A model generated the notes under the pieces. It searched no databases. It had not been told where the DNA came from and saw nothing but the letters and a program-made list of their open reading frames with translations. Source: Burkholderiaceae bacterium (GTDB lineage: Bacteria; Pseudomonadota; Gammaproteobacteria; Burkholderiales; Burkholderiaceae). Taken from it: a stretch of 7,777 nucleotides of DNA. The stretch spans positions 1 through 7,777 of the forward strand of contig CANHLB010000075.1 in NCBI GenBank assembly GCA_947461335.1, read 5' to 3'. Position 1 is the stretch's first letter, and every line of letters begins with the position of its first letter. The translations under genes were made by a program, and so were the position numbers. Of the stretch, positions 1-7,777 are shown one piece after another.

Positions 1-2
1 TC

Positions 3-1535
3 ACAGCTAAAGCGCGCGCTGCACTTGGCTTGCCAGCTTCTACAGAATTCCGTATCCCTGTTAGCCCGCCCGATAACAAAAAAGGTTTCAGCTTGGCGCA
101 AAAGATGGTTGGCCGTGCTTGTGGATTACCTGAGGGTCAAGGCGTACGCCCAGATACTTATTGCGAGCCACACATGACAACAGTCGGCTCACAAGACACC
201 ACTGGCCCAATGACTCGTGATGAATTGAAAGATTTGGCTTGCTTAGGATTCTCTGCTGACTTGGTAATGCAGTCTTTCTGCCATACATCCGCATATCCAA
301 AACCAGTAGACATTCGCACACACCATGAGTTGCCAGCGTTTATGACTAACCGTGGCGGTGTTGCATTGCGTCCAGGTGATGGAGTGATCCATAGCTGGTT
401 GAACCGTTTGCTCTTGCCAGATACCTGCGGTACTGGTGGTGATAGCCATACCCGCTTCCCAATCGGTATCTCATTCCCTGCCGGATCTGGCTTAGTTGCT
501 TTTGCAGCAGCTACTGGTGTGATGCCATTAGATATGCCTGAGTCTGTATTAATTCGCTTCAAGGGCAAGATGCAACCTGGTATTACATTACGCGACCTAG
601 TTAACGCGATTCCGTTATATGCCATTAAAAAAGGTTTATTGACAGTTGAAAAGCAAGGTAAGAAAAATATTTTCTCTGGCCGTATTCTGGAAATTGAAGG
701 TTTGCCTGACCTCAAAGTAGAACAAGCATTTGAGTTATCTGATGCTTCTGCTGAACGTTCTGCCGGCGGATGCGCGGTTCAGTTGAGTAAAGAACCCATC
801 ATTGAATATATGCAATCGAACATCACTTTAATGAAATGGATGATTGCTAATGGTTACGAGGACAAGCGCACTTTAGGTCGCCGCATCAAGGCAATGGAAG
901 CTTGGATTGCTAAACCTGAGTTACTAAAAGCTGATGCCAATGCTGACTACAAAGAAATCATTGAAATCGATATGAACGAAATCAAAGAGCCAATCTTGGC
1001 CTGCCCTAACGATCCAGATGATGTGAAGTTTCTCTCTGAAGTTGCTGGTGAAAAAATTGATGAAGTCTTTATTGGATCTTGTATGACCAATATCGGCCAC
1101 TTCCGTGCTGCCGGTAAGGTTCTGGAAGGTAAGACAGATATTCCAACTCGCTTGTGGATTGCCCCTCCAACGAAGATGGATCAGATGGTTCTCACTGAAG
1201 AGGGTTATTACGGCATTCTAGGTCGCACCGGTGCCCGCATGGAAACTCCTGGCTGCTCACTCTGTATGGGCAACCAAGCACAGATGCGTAAGGGATCTAC
1301 CGCAGTCTCCACCTCGACACGCAACTTCCCAAATCGATTGGGTATTGATACCCGCGTCTATTTAGCTTCTGCAGAACTAGCTTCTGTAGCTGCTCTATTG
1401 GGTCGCCTGCCAACCCCTAAGGAGTATCTTGAGCAAGTAGAGTCACTCAATTCAAAATCTGCGGAAGTCTATCGCTATATGAACTTTGACAAGATCAAAT
1501 CATTTAGTGATGTTGCAGATACTGTGACGATCTAA
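3..1535 (+). CDS. acnB: Aconitate hydratase B, C-terminal part (left-truncated by window edge)
   Basis: This enzyme interconverts citrate and isocitrate through cis-aconitate in the TCA cycle, in the cytoplasm, using a [4Fe-4S] cluster; the AcnB family may also act on 2-methylcitrate pathway intermediates. The reading frame is open from base 3, and the first visible residues continue a known AcnB stretch, so the true start lies left of the window and the TTG at base 30 is not a real start. About 510 residues are present against roughly 865 in E. coli AcnB, so the N-terminal HEAT-like and swivel domains are missing. What remains is the catalytic core: the [21 protein letters not shown] segment (bases ~165-225), the [13 protein letters not shown] motif (~430-470), and the three cluster cysteines, in GSCMTNIGH (codon 1080-1082) and GCSLCMGN (codons 1254-1256 and 1263-1265). 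The gene ends with TAA and runs into a hairpin terminator. Nothing suggests damage; near-identity to AcnB makes the call very secure. Confidence 0.98.
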   Translation, partial: TAKARAALGLPASTEFRIPVSPPDNKKGFSLAQKMVGRACGLPEGQGVRPDTYCEPHMTTVGSQDTTGPMTRDELKDLACLGFSADLVMQSFCHTSAYPKPVDIRTHHELPAFMTNRGGVALRPGDGVIHSWLNRLLLPDTCGTGGDSHTRFPIGISFPAGSGLVAFAAATGVMPLDMPESVLIRFKGKMQPGITLRDLVNAIPLYAIKKGLLTVEKQGKKNIFSGRILEIEGLPDLKVEQAFELSDASAERSAGGCAVQLSKEPIIEYMQSNITLMKWMIANGYEDKRTLGRRIKAMEAWIAKPELLKADANADYKEIIEIDMNEIKEPILACPNDPDDVKFLSEVAGEKIDEVFIGSCMTNIGHFRAAGKVLEGKTDIPTRLWIAPPTKMDQMVLTEEGYYGILGRTGARMETPGCSLCMGNQAQMRKGSTAVSTSTRNFPNRLGIDTRVYLASAELASVAALLGRLPTPKEYLEQVESLNSKSAEVYRYMNFDKIKSFSDVADTVTI

Positions 1536-1536
1536 G

Positions 1537-1564
1537 AAAAAGGCGATCATCTGGTCGCTTTTTT
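1537..1564. terminator. Bidirectional rho-independent terminator between converging genes
   Basis: The left arm AAAAAGGCGA (1537-1546) pairs with the right arm TCGCTTTTTT (1555-1564), allowing one G-U pair, around an 8-base loop. The T-run serves acnB from the left and the A-run becomes a U-run for the minus-strand operon from the right. It begins two bases after the acnB stop codon and ends 14 bases from the stop of the synthase-like gene. The GC core is short (G-C, C-G, G-C plus flanking pairs), so its strength is uncertain. Confidence 0.75.
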
Positions 1565-1578
1565 CTCATTAATCAGCT

Positions 1579-2340
1579 TCAGATAGATAGCTTTAATTCC
1601 TGTCGTGCATTCTCATGACTAATTCCAGATACCCATTTGTTAGTTGGCAACTCTGTTTTTTCTCGGATGATCTTGGCACGTACTGAAACATCTCTCCACT
1701 CTGCCTCTAATTTAGGACCCTTGAAGGCAATTGCCACTACATTGCAATCGTGAGACTCTGGAAAAAGCAGCACACGATTATGAAAGGCTTCACAGATATT
1801 TTTAAGGTTGATTTTGAAGCTCTTATGGCGAGAGAATAGATTTACCGTTAGAACACCTGGTTCCTTAAGTATGTTGTAGCAACCTTTGTAGAATTCTAAT
1901 GAGCTTGCTGATGGGCCATCACAAATTGCATCATATAAATCTACCTGGACAGCATCATAGTTATTTTTGTTTTTCGGGCTCTTTACAAATTCTTTAGCGT
2001 TAATTTGTAGTGTTTTAAGCCTACGATCGTCATCTGGCATTGAAAACATACTTCTTGCTGACACAATCACAGCAGGATTGAGCTCAACAACAGTAGATGC
2101 CACTGCCGGACAATGGCGATAGATGAACTTAGTTAAGGCCCCAGTTCCAAGCCCCAATTGAGCAACCTGCATACCGGGTTTGGTCTCCAAAAATAATAGC
2201 CAGGCCATCATTTGCTGGTTGTATTCGAGATAAATTTCATTGGGGTCACGAATGCGCATAGCCCCTTGAATTAATTCAGTTCCAAAGTGTAAATACCGAA
2301 TTCCACCACTTTCGGAAAAGGTGACTGGCTCCATCAACAT
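1579..2340 (-). CDS. Spermidine-synthase-fold protein (SAM-binding, reaction uncertain)
   Basis: The 253-residue protein has the Rossmann-like fold shared by polyamine aminopropyltransferases and SAM-dependent methyltransferases. Visible signs, numbered from the start at 2340: an N-terminal beta segment with RYLHFG and QGAMRI (~15-30), LEYNQQMM (~38-45) at the place of the gatekeeping helix, a glycine loop GLGTG (63-67) for the nucleoside, the acidic strand end VELN (85-88) expected to hold the ribose, and VDLYD (133-137), whose two aspartates align by eye with the catalytic pair of SpeE. The canonical GGGDG loop and the DP-x-GP tail after the aspartates are altered, so spermidine synthesis should not be assumed; related genes in Burkholderiales are usually just labelled spermidine synthase-like. 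The start is unsure: the frame stays open to ATGs at 2385 and 2418, but these lie inside purL. ATG 2340 or ATG 2334 begins just before the conserved part and leaves about 22 bases after purL. No candidate has a good Shine-Dalgarno. Probably co-transcribed with purL and ended by the hairpin at 1537-1564. Confidence 0.85.
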   Translation of the reverse strand: MLMEPVTFSESGGIRYLHFGTELIQGAMRIRDPNEIYLEYNQQMMAWLLFLETKPGMQVAQLGLGTGALTKFIYRHCPAVASTVVELNPAVIVSARSMFSMPDDDRRLKTLQINAKEFVKSPKNKNNYDAVQVDLYDAICDGPSASSLEFYKGCYNILKEPGVLTVNLFSRHKSFKINLKNICEAFHNRVLLFPESHDCNVVAIAFKGPKLEAEWRDVSVRAKIIREKTELPTNKWVSGISHENARQELKLSI

Positions 2341-2362
2341 AGGTATTTTAAAATCACTAGCC

Positions 2363-5300
2363 CTACTTAGCCCAGAGCCGTGCATTGCGAAATAATCGCA
2401 ACCATGGGCTTGCGCCATCTGGTGTGTCTAGCCACTCTGGTGGGCACCAACTCATCTGTACAGCACGAAATACACGCTCAGGGTGAGGCATCATGACAGT
2501 AAAGCGACCATCAGGTGTCGTGACTCCAGTAAGCCCGCCTGGAGAGCCATTGGGGTTCATTGGGTAGGTTTCGGTTGGGTTGCCCTGATGATCAACAAAG
2601 CGTAATGTCGCTAACCCTTGTTGCTGTAGTTGATCTGAATTGCCTTGTAGACTGAAATTAGCAAAGCCTTCACCGTGAGCAATCGCAATTGGCAATTGAC
2701 TGCCTTCCATACCTTGGGTAAAGATCGAAGGAGAAGTAAGGACCTCTGCCATTACCAAGCGAGCTTCATATTGCTCCGATTGATTACGTGTAAATTTGGG
2801 CCAGGCCTGTGCGCCAGGAATAATTTGAGCAAGGTTACTCATCATCTGACAGCCATTACAAACGCCTAAAGCAAAACTGTCTTGGCGATTAAAAAATATT
2901 GAGAATTGATCACGGAGTTGTTGATTAAAGAGAATGGTTTTTGCCCAACCTTCACCAGCTCCAAGAACATCACCATAACTAAAGCCCCCGCAAGCAATTA
3001 AGCCCCTAAAATCATCAAGCTTTGCCATACCACTTAAAAGATCTGACATATGAACGTCATAGCTATCAAAGCCGGCCCAATTAACGGCATAAGCCATCTC
3101 CATATGGGAATTAACGCCCTGCTCACGCAAAATTGCCACCTTAGGACGAATATTTTTCTGAATAAATGGCGCAGCTATATCTTCGGCAGCATCAAAGGTC
3201 AGTTTTGGGGATATACCAACATCGGATTGATTATCTAAAAGAGTAAATTCGCTATCGGCGCATGCTGGGTTATCACGCAAGCGCGCAATTTGATAGCTGG
3301 TATTGGTCCACATCTTTTGTAAAATTTCGCGAGGCTCTGCAAAGATTTTTTTAGCATCGCACCAAATCTCAATACGGCCGTTCGTATTGGGTTTACCAAT
3401 TACGTGACTGAAAGCGCTTAAATTGAGATTACGAAGTACTTCAAATACAGCGTCACGATCTTCTCTGCGAACCTGAATGACTACACCAAGCTCTTCATTG
3501 AATAAAGCACGCATCATTTGTTCATGGCGGCGTCCGGAAACTTGTTGCGCCCAGTTTTTAGCGTCTCCATAATCTGGCTCTTGGCCAGCATCAACTGCAA
3601 TCATGTCAACATTAATAGAGACACCGCAATGCGCTGCAAATGCCATCTCGGCTATACAAGCTAATAAGCCCCCATCTGAGCGATCGTGATACGCCAAGAG
3701 TTTATTTTCTTTACGGAGCTGAATAATGGCAGCAGCTAAATTCTTGAGATCTTCCGGGTGGTCGACATTTGGTGCTACTTTTCCAGATTGATTTAATACT
3801 TGCGCCAAGATACTCCCAGCCATACGGTTCTTACCACGACCAAGATCAACTAGTATTAACTCAGTATCAAGCAACTCCCCATCTCGATCCTTGAGTTTTA
3901 ACAGTGGTGTTAGCGTTTTACGAACATCTTGTACTGAGGCAAATGCTGAAATAATTAAGGAAACAGGCGCGACTACTTTCTTATCCTGCCCTTGATCTTG
4001 CCAAGCTGTTGACATCGATAAAGAGTCTTTTCCAACAGGGATTGAAATTCCGAGAGCGGGACATAACTCCATACCTACTGCTTTAACTGAATCGTAAAGC
4101 TTTGCATCTTCTCCTGCTGACCCACATGCAGCCATCCAGTTTGCTGATAATTTCACATCTTCTAGACGACGAATATCTGCCGCCATTAAGTTGGTAATTG
4201 CCTCACCAACAGCCATGCGAGCGGCTGCAGGAGCATCAATCACTGCCACTGGGGTTCTCTCACCCATACTCATGGCCTCACCACGATAACCTTTGTAATC
4301 CATTAAGGTGACAGCACAATCGGCTACAGGAACTTGCCAAGGGCCTACAAATTGATCCCTGGCATTTAGTCCTCCAACGGTTCTATCGCCAATCGTAATC
4401 AAGAATGATTTGCTAGCAACAGTGGGCTGTTGTAATACCCAAGCTATAGACTGAGCAAGATCGGCATCGGTGACGTTAAGATCGTCAAATTGCTGGGCTA
4501 CGCGTTGGACATTACGGTGCATACGTGGAGGTTTACCAAGTAATACCTCCATCGGCATATCAACTGGCATGGCTCTATTAGCATCAGCACTTTTTTTAGA
4601 ATCACTCAGCTGTAATTGACGCTCTGCTGTGGCCTCCCCAACCACTGCAAATGGACAACGTTCACGCTCACACATGGATTTAAATAAATCTAAGTCTTTT
4701 GCATCGATCGCTAAAACATAACGCTCTTGAGATTCGTTGCACCAAATCTCTGCCGGACTCATACCACTCTCTTCAAGCGGAATACTGCGTAATCTAAACT
4801 TCGCACCTAGTCCTGCGCCATCAGCTAGTTCTGGGAAAGCATTGGATAATCCACCCGCGCCTACATCATGGATAGAAACAATGGGATTATTCAAGCCCAT
4901 AGCACGACAAGCATTGATGACCTCTTGCGCACGTCGTTCCATTTCTGGATTACCGCGCTGTACTGAATCAAAATCCAAATCCGCAGTATTCGTACCGGTA
5001 GTAACTGAACTACCTGTCGCCCCACCCATACCAATCCGCATACCAGGGCCGCCAAGTTGTATTAATAGATGCCCGGCCTGTATTGCCTTTTTTTCAGTAT
5101 GAATAGCATCAATACTCCCGATACCACCTGCAATCATGATCGGCTTGTGATAACCCCGTCGCGTACCTTCCAGCGTTTGCTCAAATACGCGGAAATAACC
5201 ACCCAAAATGGGGCGACCGAATTCATTATTAAAAGCAGCGCCGCCTAATGGACCATCAATCATGATCTGCAGAGGTGTAGCGATTCGCTCTGGTTTGCCG

Positions 5301-6370
5301 TACTTTTCTTTTTCCCAAGGGAGGTCCGTTCCTGGAAGATTAAGATTAGAGACCGAGAAACCCGTTAAACCAGCCTTAGGTCGACCCCCAACGCCAGTCG
5401 CTCCTTCATCACGAATCTCGCCGCCAGCACCTGTAGAAGCTCCAGGAAATGGTGCAATAGCAGTTGGGTGATTATGCGTTTCCACTTTCATTAAGGTGTG
5501 GACCAAACTAGTATCTTTTTGGTAACGATGATCGGCGCCCTTTGGGGCCCAGGTTTCCGATTCGCAACCTGCCATCACTGCAGAATTATCGGAATAAGCA
5601 ACAATCGTTCCTTCTGGTTGAAGCTGATGGGTATTGCGAATCATGGCAAATAAGGAGCGCTCTTGATCATCACCGTCGATGGTCCAGCTAGAATTAAATA
5701 TCTTATGGCGACAATGCTCACTATTTGCTTGCGCAAACATAATGAGTTCAACATCACTAGGGTCGCGCTTTAGCCGTATGAAGTTTTCAGTGAGATAGTC
5801 AATTTCATCATCAGAAAGCGCTAAGCCGAGCTCTTGATTGGCTTTATCCAATGCTACCCTACCTTGTGCTAAGACCTGAATACGGCTTAAAGTACGATCA
5901 TCCAAAGTTTGATAAAGCGCATTTGCCTCATTCACAGAACCAATAACCGTTTCAGTCATGCGATCGTGAACTGCTGCCAAAACCACTTGCTCTTGTGCCG
6001 CACTTAAAGCTTTTTTACTCTTCCAAGAGAACTGCACGCCACGCTCGATGCGCAATACATTTAAACCGCATTGCCGTGCAATATCAGTTGCTTTACTAGC
6101 CCATGGTGATACCGTTCCAAGTCGAGGTATGACCACTGCCATTTCTGCATCATTAGCACTTTTAACAAATGGTTGACCATAGGTTAAAAGACTAGCAAGA
6201 ACTTCTTTATTTTTAGTACTTAGCTCTTCATCTGACCAAATAAAGTGAATATATTGCGCTTCAACAGATTCTAAGTTGATGCCTTGAGCTTTCAGGGAAG
6301 CTAAGAGACGCTGTTGGCGGAATGGGGAAAGCGCGTCTGCGCCAGGTAAAAAATAGAAAAAAGACATCAC
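2363..6370 (-). CDS. purL: Phosphoribosylformylglycinamidine synthase (FGAM synthase), complete
   Basis: PurL carries out the fourth step of purine synthesis in the cytoplasm: FGAR, glutamine and ATP give FGAM, glutamate and ADP. This is the large single-chain form, 1335 residues from the GTG (E. coli: about 1295), with all parts in order: a PurS-like N-terminal domain (~1-150), a linker with NSEHCRHK (216-223), the first synthetase half with ETHNHP (297-302) and the glycine-rich [14 protein letters not shown] (310-323), a central half-repeat from ~640 with PVGKDSLSM (778-786), and a C-terminal glutamine amidotransferase domain (~1075-1335). The amidotransferase triad is intact: Cys1171 in LGVCNGC, and His1296 and Glu1298 in PHPER. 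The frame opens with GTG at 6370 directly followed by ATG at 6367; the ATG is the likelier start, because no Shine-Dalgarno precedes either and a TATAAT sits where it would start RNA at that ATG. The stop TAG is followed one codon later by a second in-frame TAG. It lies 18 bases after the ABC ATPase gene. Confidence 0.99.
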   Translation of the reverse strand: MMSFFYFLPGADALSPFRQQRLLASLKAQGINLESVEAQYIHFIWSDEELSTKNKEVLASLLTYGQPFVKSANDAEMAVVIPRLGTVSPWASKATDIARQCGLNVLRIERGVQFSWKSKKALSAAQEQVVLAAVHDRMTETVIGSVNEANALYQTLDDRTLSRIQVLAQGRVALDKANQELGLALSDDEIDYLTENFIRLKRDPSDVELIMFAQANSEHCRHKIFNSSWTIDGDDQERSLFAMIRNTHQLQPEGTIVAYSDNSAVMAGCESETWAPKGADHRYQKDTSLVHTLMKVETHNHPTAIAPFPGASTGAGGEIRDEGATGVGGRPKAGLTGFSVSNLNLPGTDLPWEKEKYGKPERIATPLQIMIDGPLGGAAFNNEFGRPILGGYFRVFEQTLEGTRRGYHKPIMIAGGIGSIDAIHTEKKAIQAGHLLIQLGGPGMRIGMGGATGSSVTTGTNTADLDFDSVQRGNPEMERRAQEVINACRAMGLNNPIVSIHDVGAGGLSNAFPELADGAGLGAKFRLRSIPLEESGMSPAEIWCNESQERYVLAIDAKDLDLFKSMCERERCPFAVVGEATAERQLQLSDSKKSADANRAMPVDMPMEVLLGKPPRMHRNVQRVAQQFDDLNVTDADLAQSIAWVLQQPTVASKSFLITIGDRTVGGLNARDQFVGPWQVPVADCAVTLMDYKGYRGEAMSMGERTPVAVIDAPAAARMAVGEAITNLMAADIRRLEDVKLSANWMAACGSAGEDAKLYDSVKAVGMELCPALGISIPVGKDSLSMSTAWQDQGQDKKVVAPVSLIISAFASVQDVRKTLTPLLKLKDRDGELLDTELILVDLGRGKNRMAGSILAQVLNQSGKVAPNVDHPEDLKNLAAAIIQLRKENKLLAYHDRSDGGLLACIAEMAFAAHCGVSINVDMIAVDAGQEPDYGDAKNWAQQVSGRRHEQMMRALFNEELGVVIQVRREDRDAVFEVLRNLNLSAFSHVIGKPNTNGRIEIWCDAKKIFAEPREILQKMWTNTSYQIARLRDNPACADSEFTLLDNQSDVGISPKLTFDAAEDIAAPFIQKNIRPKVAILREQGVNSHMEMAYAVNWAGFDSYDVHMSDLLSGMAKLDDFRGLIACGGFSYGDVLGAGEGWAKTILFNQQLRDQFSIFFNRQDSFALGVCNGCQMMSNLAQIIPGAQAWPKFTRNQSEQYEARLVMAEVLTSPSIFTQGMEGSQLPIAIAHGEGFANFSLQGNSDQLQQQGLATLRFVDHQGNPTETYPMNPNGSPGGLTGVTTPDGRFTVMMPHPERVFRAVQMSWCPPEWLDTPDGASPWLRLFRNARLWAK

Positions 6371-6373
6371 TAG

Positions 6374-6379
6374 ATTATA
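6374..6379 (-). promoter_or_regulatory. Candidate -10 box for purL
   Basis: On the minus strand this is a perfect TATAAT within the 18-base gap between the ABC ATPase stop and the purL start. Counting with its last base as -7 puts +1 at base 6367, the A of the purL ATG, which would make a leaderless message. Against it, no good -35 hexamer lies 15-19 bases upstream (that stretch is the end of the ATPase gene), and there is no TG extension. A chance match in AT-rich DNA is possible. Confidence 0.35.
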
Positions 6380-6388
6380 AGGTTTTGC

Positions 6389-7063
6389 CTATACCAAGCG
6401 TCCGCCTTGAAGGTGGATTTGACCTTGGCACCTGCTAGCCAAGGCTGGATCATGGGTGACCAACACAAGGGTGGATTGATTAGCCTGATTCAGCTCAAAA
6501 AGAAGCTCTATAACCCGGTTACCGCTAAGCTCATCTAGGCTTCCAGTAGGCTCATCAGCAAAGAGGATGTCTGGTTTAGTCATAAAAGCGCGAGCCAGAG
6601 CAACGCGTTGCTGCTCCCCTCCTGAAAGCGTCTTGGGGAAGTGCTCAAAACGCTCACTTAAGCCCACACGCTCAAGCCAAACCATGGCCTCTGATTTAGC
6701 GTTAGCTTTGCCTGTCATCTCCGCAGGAAGCATGACATTTTCTAGTGCAGTCAGATGCGGCAGCAGTTGAAAAGACTGGAATACAAAACCAATATGTAAA
6801 CCCCTTAATTTGGCGCGCTCATCTTCATTTAGGGCATTGAGATCTTGCCCCATAAGAGTGACATTTCCACTAGTGGGCAAGTCAAGGCCAGCTAAAAGCC
6901 CTAATAAAGTACTTTTACCGGATCCTGAGCTTCCAGTAATGGCTACACTTTCTCCTTTAGCGATATCAAAACAAATGTCGTGCAAAATAGATAAGTTGCC
7001 CTCACTGGAGGCGATGGACTTACCTAGATGATTCGCGCTAAGGACTTTTACTGAGTTGGTCAT
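6389..7063 (-). CDS. ybbA: ABC transporter ATP-binding protein, YbbA/LolD (MacB-type) family
   Basis: A 224-residue stand-alone ATPase that should sit on the inner face of the cytoplasmic membrane and drive an FtsX/MacB-type permease. Every nucleotide-binding element is visible: Walker [10 protein letters not shown] (44-52), Q-loop Gln96 in [17 protein letters not shown], signature LSGGEQQR (146-153), Walker B ILFADE (166-171) with catalytic Glu171, D-loop SLDE (175-178) and switch His204 in VTHDP. The family (LolD, MacB N-domain, FtsE, YbbA) is clear from the [11 protein letters not shown] stretch. The YbbA assignment rests on position: the gene is divergent from a TesA-type esterase as in E. 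coli. LolD is an alternative, but lolC/E are not next to it. The E. coli permease partner YbbP is also absent here; purL follows after 18 bases. The ATG at 7063 is the only reasonable start, since an in-frame stop lies about five codons upstream. No clear Shine-Dalgarno is present. Substrate unknown. Confidence 0.93.
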   Translation of the reverse strand: MTNSVKVLSANHLGKSIASSEGNLSILHDICFDIAKGESVAITGSSGSGKSTLLGLLAGLDLPTSGNVTLMGQDLNALNEDERAKLRGLHIGFVFQSFQLLPHLTALENVMLPAEMTGKANAKSEAMVWLERVGLSERFEHFPKTLSGGEQQRVALARAFMTKPDILFADEPTGSLDELSGNRVIELLFELNQANQSTLVLVTHDPALASRCQGQIHLQGGRLV

Positions 7064-7112
7064 GAATGCTGATAATTAAACAAGGCTTAATCGCTTTAAA
7101 GTTATATACCAA
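7064..7112. promoter_or_regulatory. Divergent intergenic region between ybbA and tesA
   Basis: These 49 AT-rich bases must hold the starts of transcription for both genes, unless transcripts enter from further away. Rightward, TATATA at 7103-7108 is a possible -10 but would begin RNA almost at the tesA ATG. Leftward, TTTAAA (7095-7100) and AATTAT 17 bases further on are a weak -35/-10 pair for ybbA, giving a leader of only a couple of bases. No Shine-Dalgarno-like run is seen before either ATG. I see no clear operator or inverted repeat. Confidence 0.4.
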
Positions 7113-7777
7113 ATGAATCAAAAAAAGCAGTCAAGCTTCTTTTTAAAAAAAGGGATCGGAATAGGCTTATTTTGCCTGTTAATTTCCTTTGGCACATTTA
7201 GCCTTACAAATCCGACTATTTTGGTAATGGGTGATAGCCTCTCAGCTGAATATGGGCTTCAAAGAGGTTCTGGCTGGGTCAGGATTCTGGAACAGCAATT
7301 ACAAAAACAAGGAAGTCCGTGGGTAGTCTTTAATGCCAGCATTAGCGGCGAAACTAGCTCAGGGGGACTAAGGCGTTTTCAGAGTCTACTGGAACAAAAA
7401 AAGCCTGGCATTGTGGTGCTTGAGCTTGGCGCCAATGATGCATTACGCGGCTTATCTATAGATGAAAGCGAAAAGAATCTTCGTAAGATGGTTCAGGAAA
7501 GCAAAAAATCAGGGGCTAAAGTTTTGCTCTTAGGCATGCAAATTCCACCCAACTACGGACAAGAATATACAAAGAAATTCAAAGACCTATACCCTAAACT
7601 CGCATCCCAAGAAGGTGTAGAACTAGTTCCATTTTTCATGGCTGGAGTAGCAAGTAAGGCGAACTTATTTCAGAATGACAATATTCATCCAAATGAAAAA
7701 GCTCAGGAGATTCTCTTTAAAAATGTATGGGACGCTATGGCCCCATATCAAGCACTACTTTCAAAGCCCAAATTAAA
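7113..7777 (+). CDS. tesA: TesA-type SGNH/GDSL esterase (arylesterase / lysophospholipase / thioesterase I), 3' end beyond window
   Basis: A secreted or membrane-anchored hydrolase of the SGNH family, which in E. coli TesA acts in the periplasm on acyl-CoA, aryl and lysophospholipid esters. At least 221 residues are visible and no stop is reached; E. coli TesA is about 208 with its signal, so only a short tail is probably missing. Residues 1-13 carry lysines and 14-31 are a hydrophobic segment, fitting a signal peptide or an uncleaved anchor; Cys21 lies inside it without a good lipobox. Catalytic blocks are intact: GDSLS with nucleophile Ser42 (40-44), the oxyanion Gly in SGETSSGG (78-85), GANDALRG with Asn108 (106-113), and D-x-x-H in NDNIHP (188-193), giving Asp189 and His192. 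The ATG at 7113 is chosen because an in-frame TAA lies at 7077-7079 with no ATG/GTG/TTG between. It is divergent from ybbA, as in E. coli. Confidence 0.93.
   Translation, partial: MNQKKQSSFFLKKGIGIGLFCLLISFGTFSLTNPTILVMGDSLSAEYGLQRGSGWVRILEQQLQKQGSPWVVFNASISGETSSGGLRRFQSLLEQKKPGIVVLELGANDALRGLSIDESEKNLRKMVQESKKSGAKVLLLGMQIPPNYGQEYTKKFKDLYPKLASQEGVELVPFFMAGVASKANLFQNDNIHPNEKAQEILFKNVWDAMAPYQALLSKPKL

Noticed and set aside
30..32. TTG as the start of the aconitase gene
   Set aside because: The frame is open to the window edge and the residues before it continue the AcnB sequence; the protein would lack its N-terminal domains.
88..715. Minus-strand open frames opposite acnB
   Set aside because: They lie entirely antisense to a strongly conserved aconitase coding region, and their translations show no recognisable domain; typical shadow frames.
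2345..2354. Perfect 10-base palindrome ATTTTAAAAT between purL and the synthase-like gene
   Set aside because: Short, purely A/T palindromes are expected by chance in AT-rich DNA; no second copy or flanking operator structure was seen.
2675..5471. Several plus-strand open frames of 60-120 codons opposite purL
   Set aside because: PurL is complete and conserved along its whole length here; the antisense translations are low-complexity (rich in Pro/Ser/Ala) and have no start signals.
6567..7031. Plus-strand open frames opposite the ABC ATPase gene
   Set aside because: Antisense to intact Walker A, signature and Walker B coding sequence; no domain or ribosome binding site.
7170..7178. Cys21 in the esterase N-terminal hydrophobic segment as a lipoprotein cysteine
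   Set aside because: The preceding residues (Gly-Leu-Phe) do not form a lipobox and the cysteine sits mid-segment, not at its end.

Overview
The window looks like ordinary core-genome DNA from a betaproteobacterium in the Burkholderiales, most likely Polynucleobacter or a close relative. This rests on remembered protein similarity (AcnB-type aconitase, a one-chain large PurL, a YbbA/TesA divergent pair), the moderately AT-rich base composition and the tight gene packing. It was not checked by any search. I see no mobile element, CRISPR array, tRNA, rRNA, phage gene or toxin/defence cassette.

Layout, left to right. (1) Positions 3-1535, plus strand: the C-terminal ~510 residues of aconitate hydratase B (acnB), cut by the left edge. 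(2) Positions 1537-1564: a hairpin with a T-run on one side and an A-run on the other, which can end transcription from both converging directions. (3) Positions 1579-2340, minus strand: a small spermidine-synthase-fold protein of uncertain reaction. (4) Positions 2363-6367/6370, minus strand: purL, complete phosphoribosylformylglycinamidine synthase. (5) Positions 6389-7063, minus strand: a YbbA/LolD-type ABC ATPase. (6) Positions 7064-7112: a 49-base divergent intergenic region. (7) Positions 7113 to the right edge, plus strand: a TesA-type SGNH/GDSL esterase with an N-terminal membrane or signal segment, lacking its stop codon in the window.

The three minus-strand genes (ABC ATPase, purL, spermidine-synthase-like) lie head to tail with gaps of only about 18-22 bases and run towards the shared terminator, so they could be one transcript. 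However, a perfect TATAAT lies just before purL and may give it its own, possibly leaderless, start. The ABC ATPase and the esterase are divergently transcribed, as ybbA and tesA are in E. coli, but the FtsX-like permease that follows ybbA in E. coli is absent here. The functions are housekeeping: TCA cycle, purine synthesis, envelope or lipid hydrolysis. I found no evidence of a new biological system; the points for a second look are modest: the odd active site of the synthase-like protein, the possible leaderless purL start, and the ATPase without a neighbouring permease.
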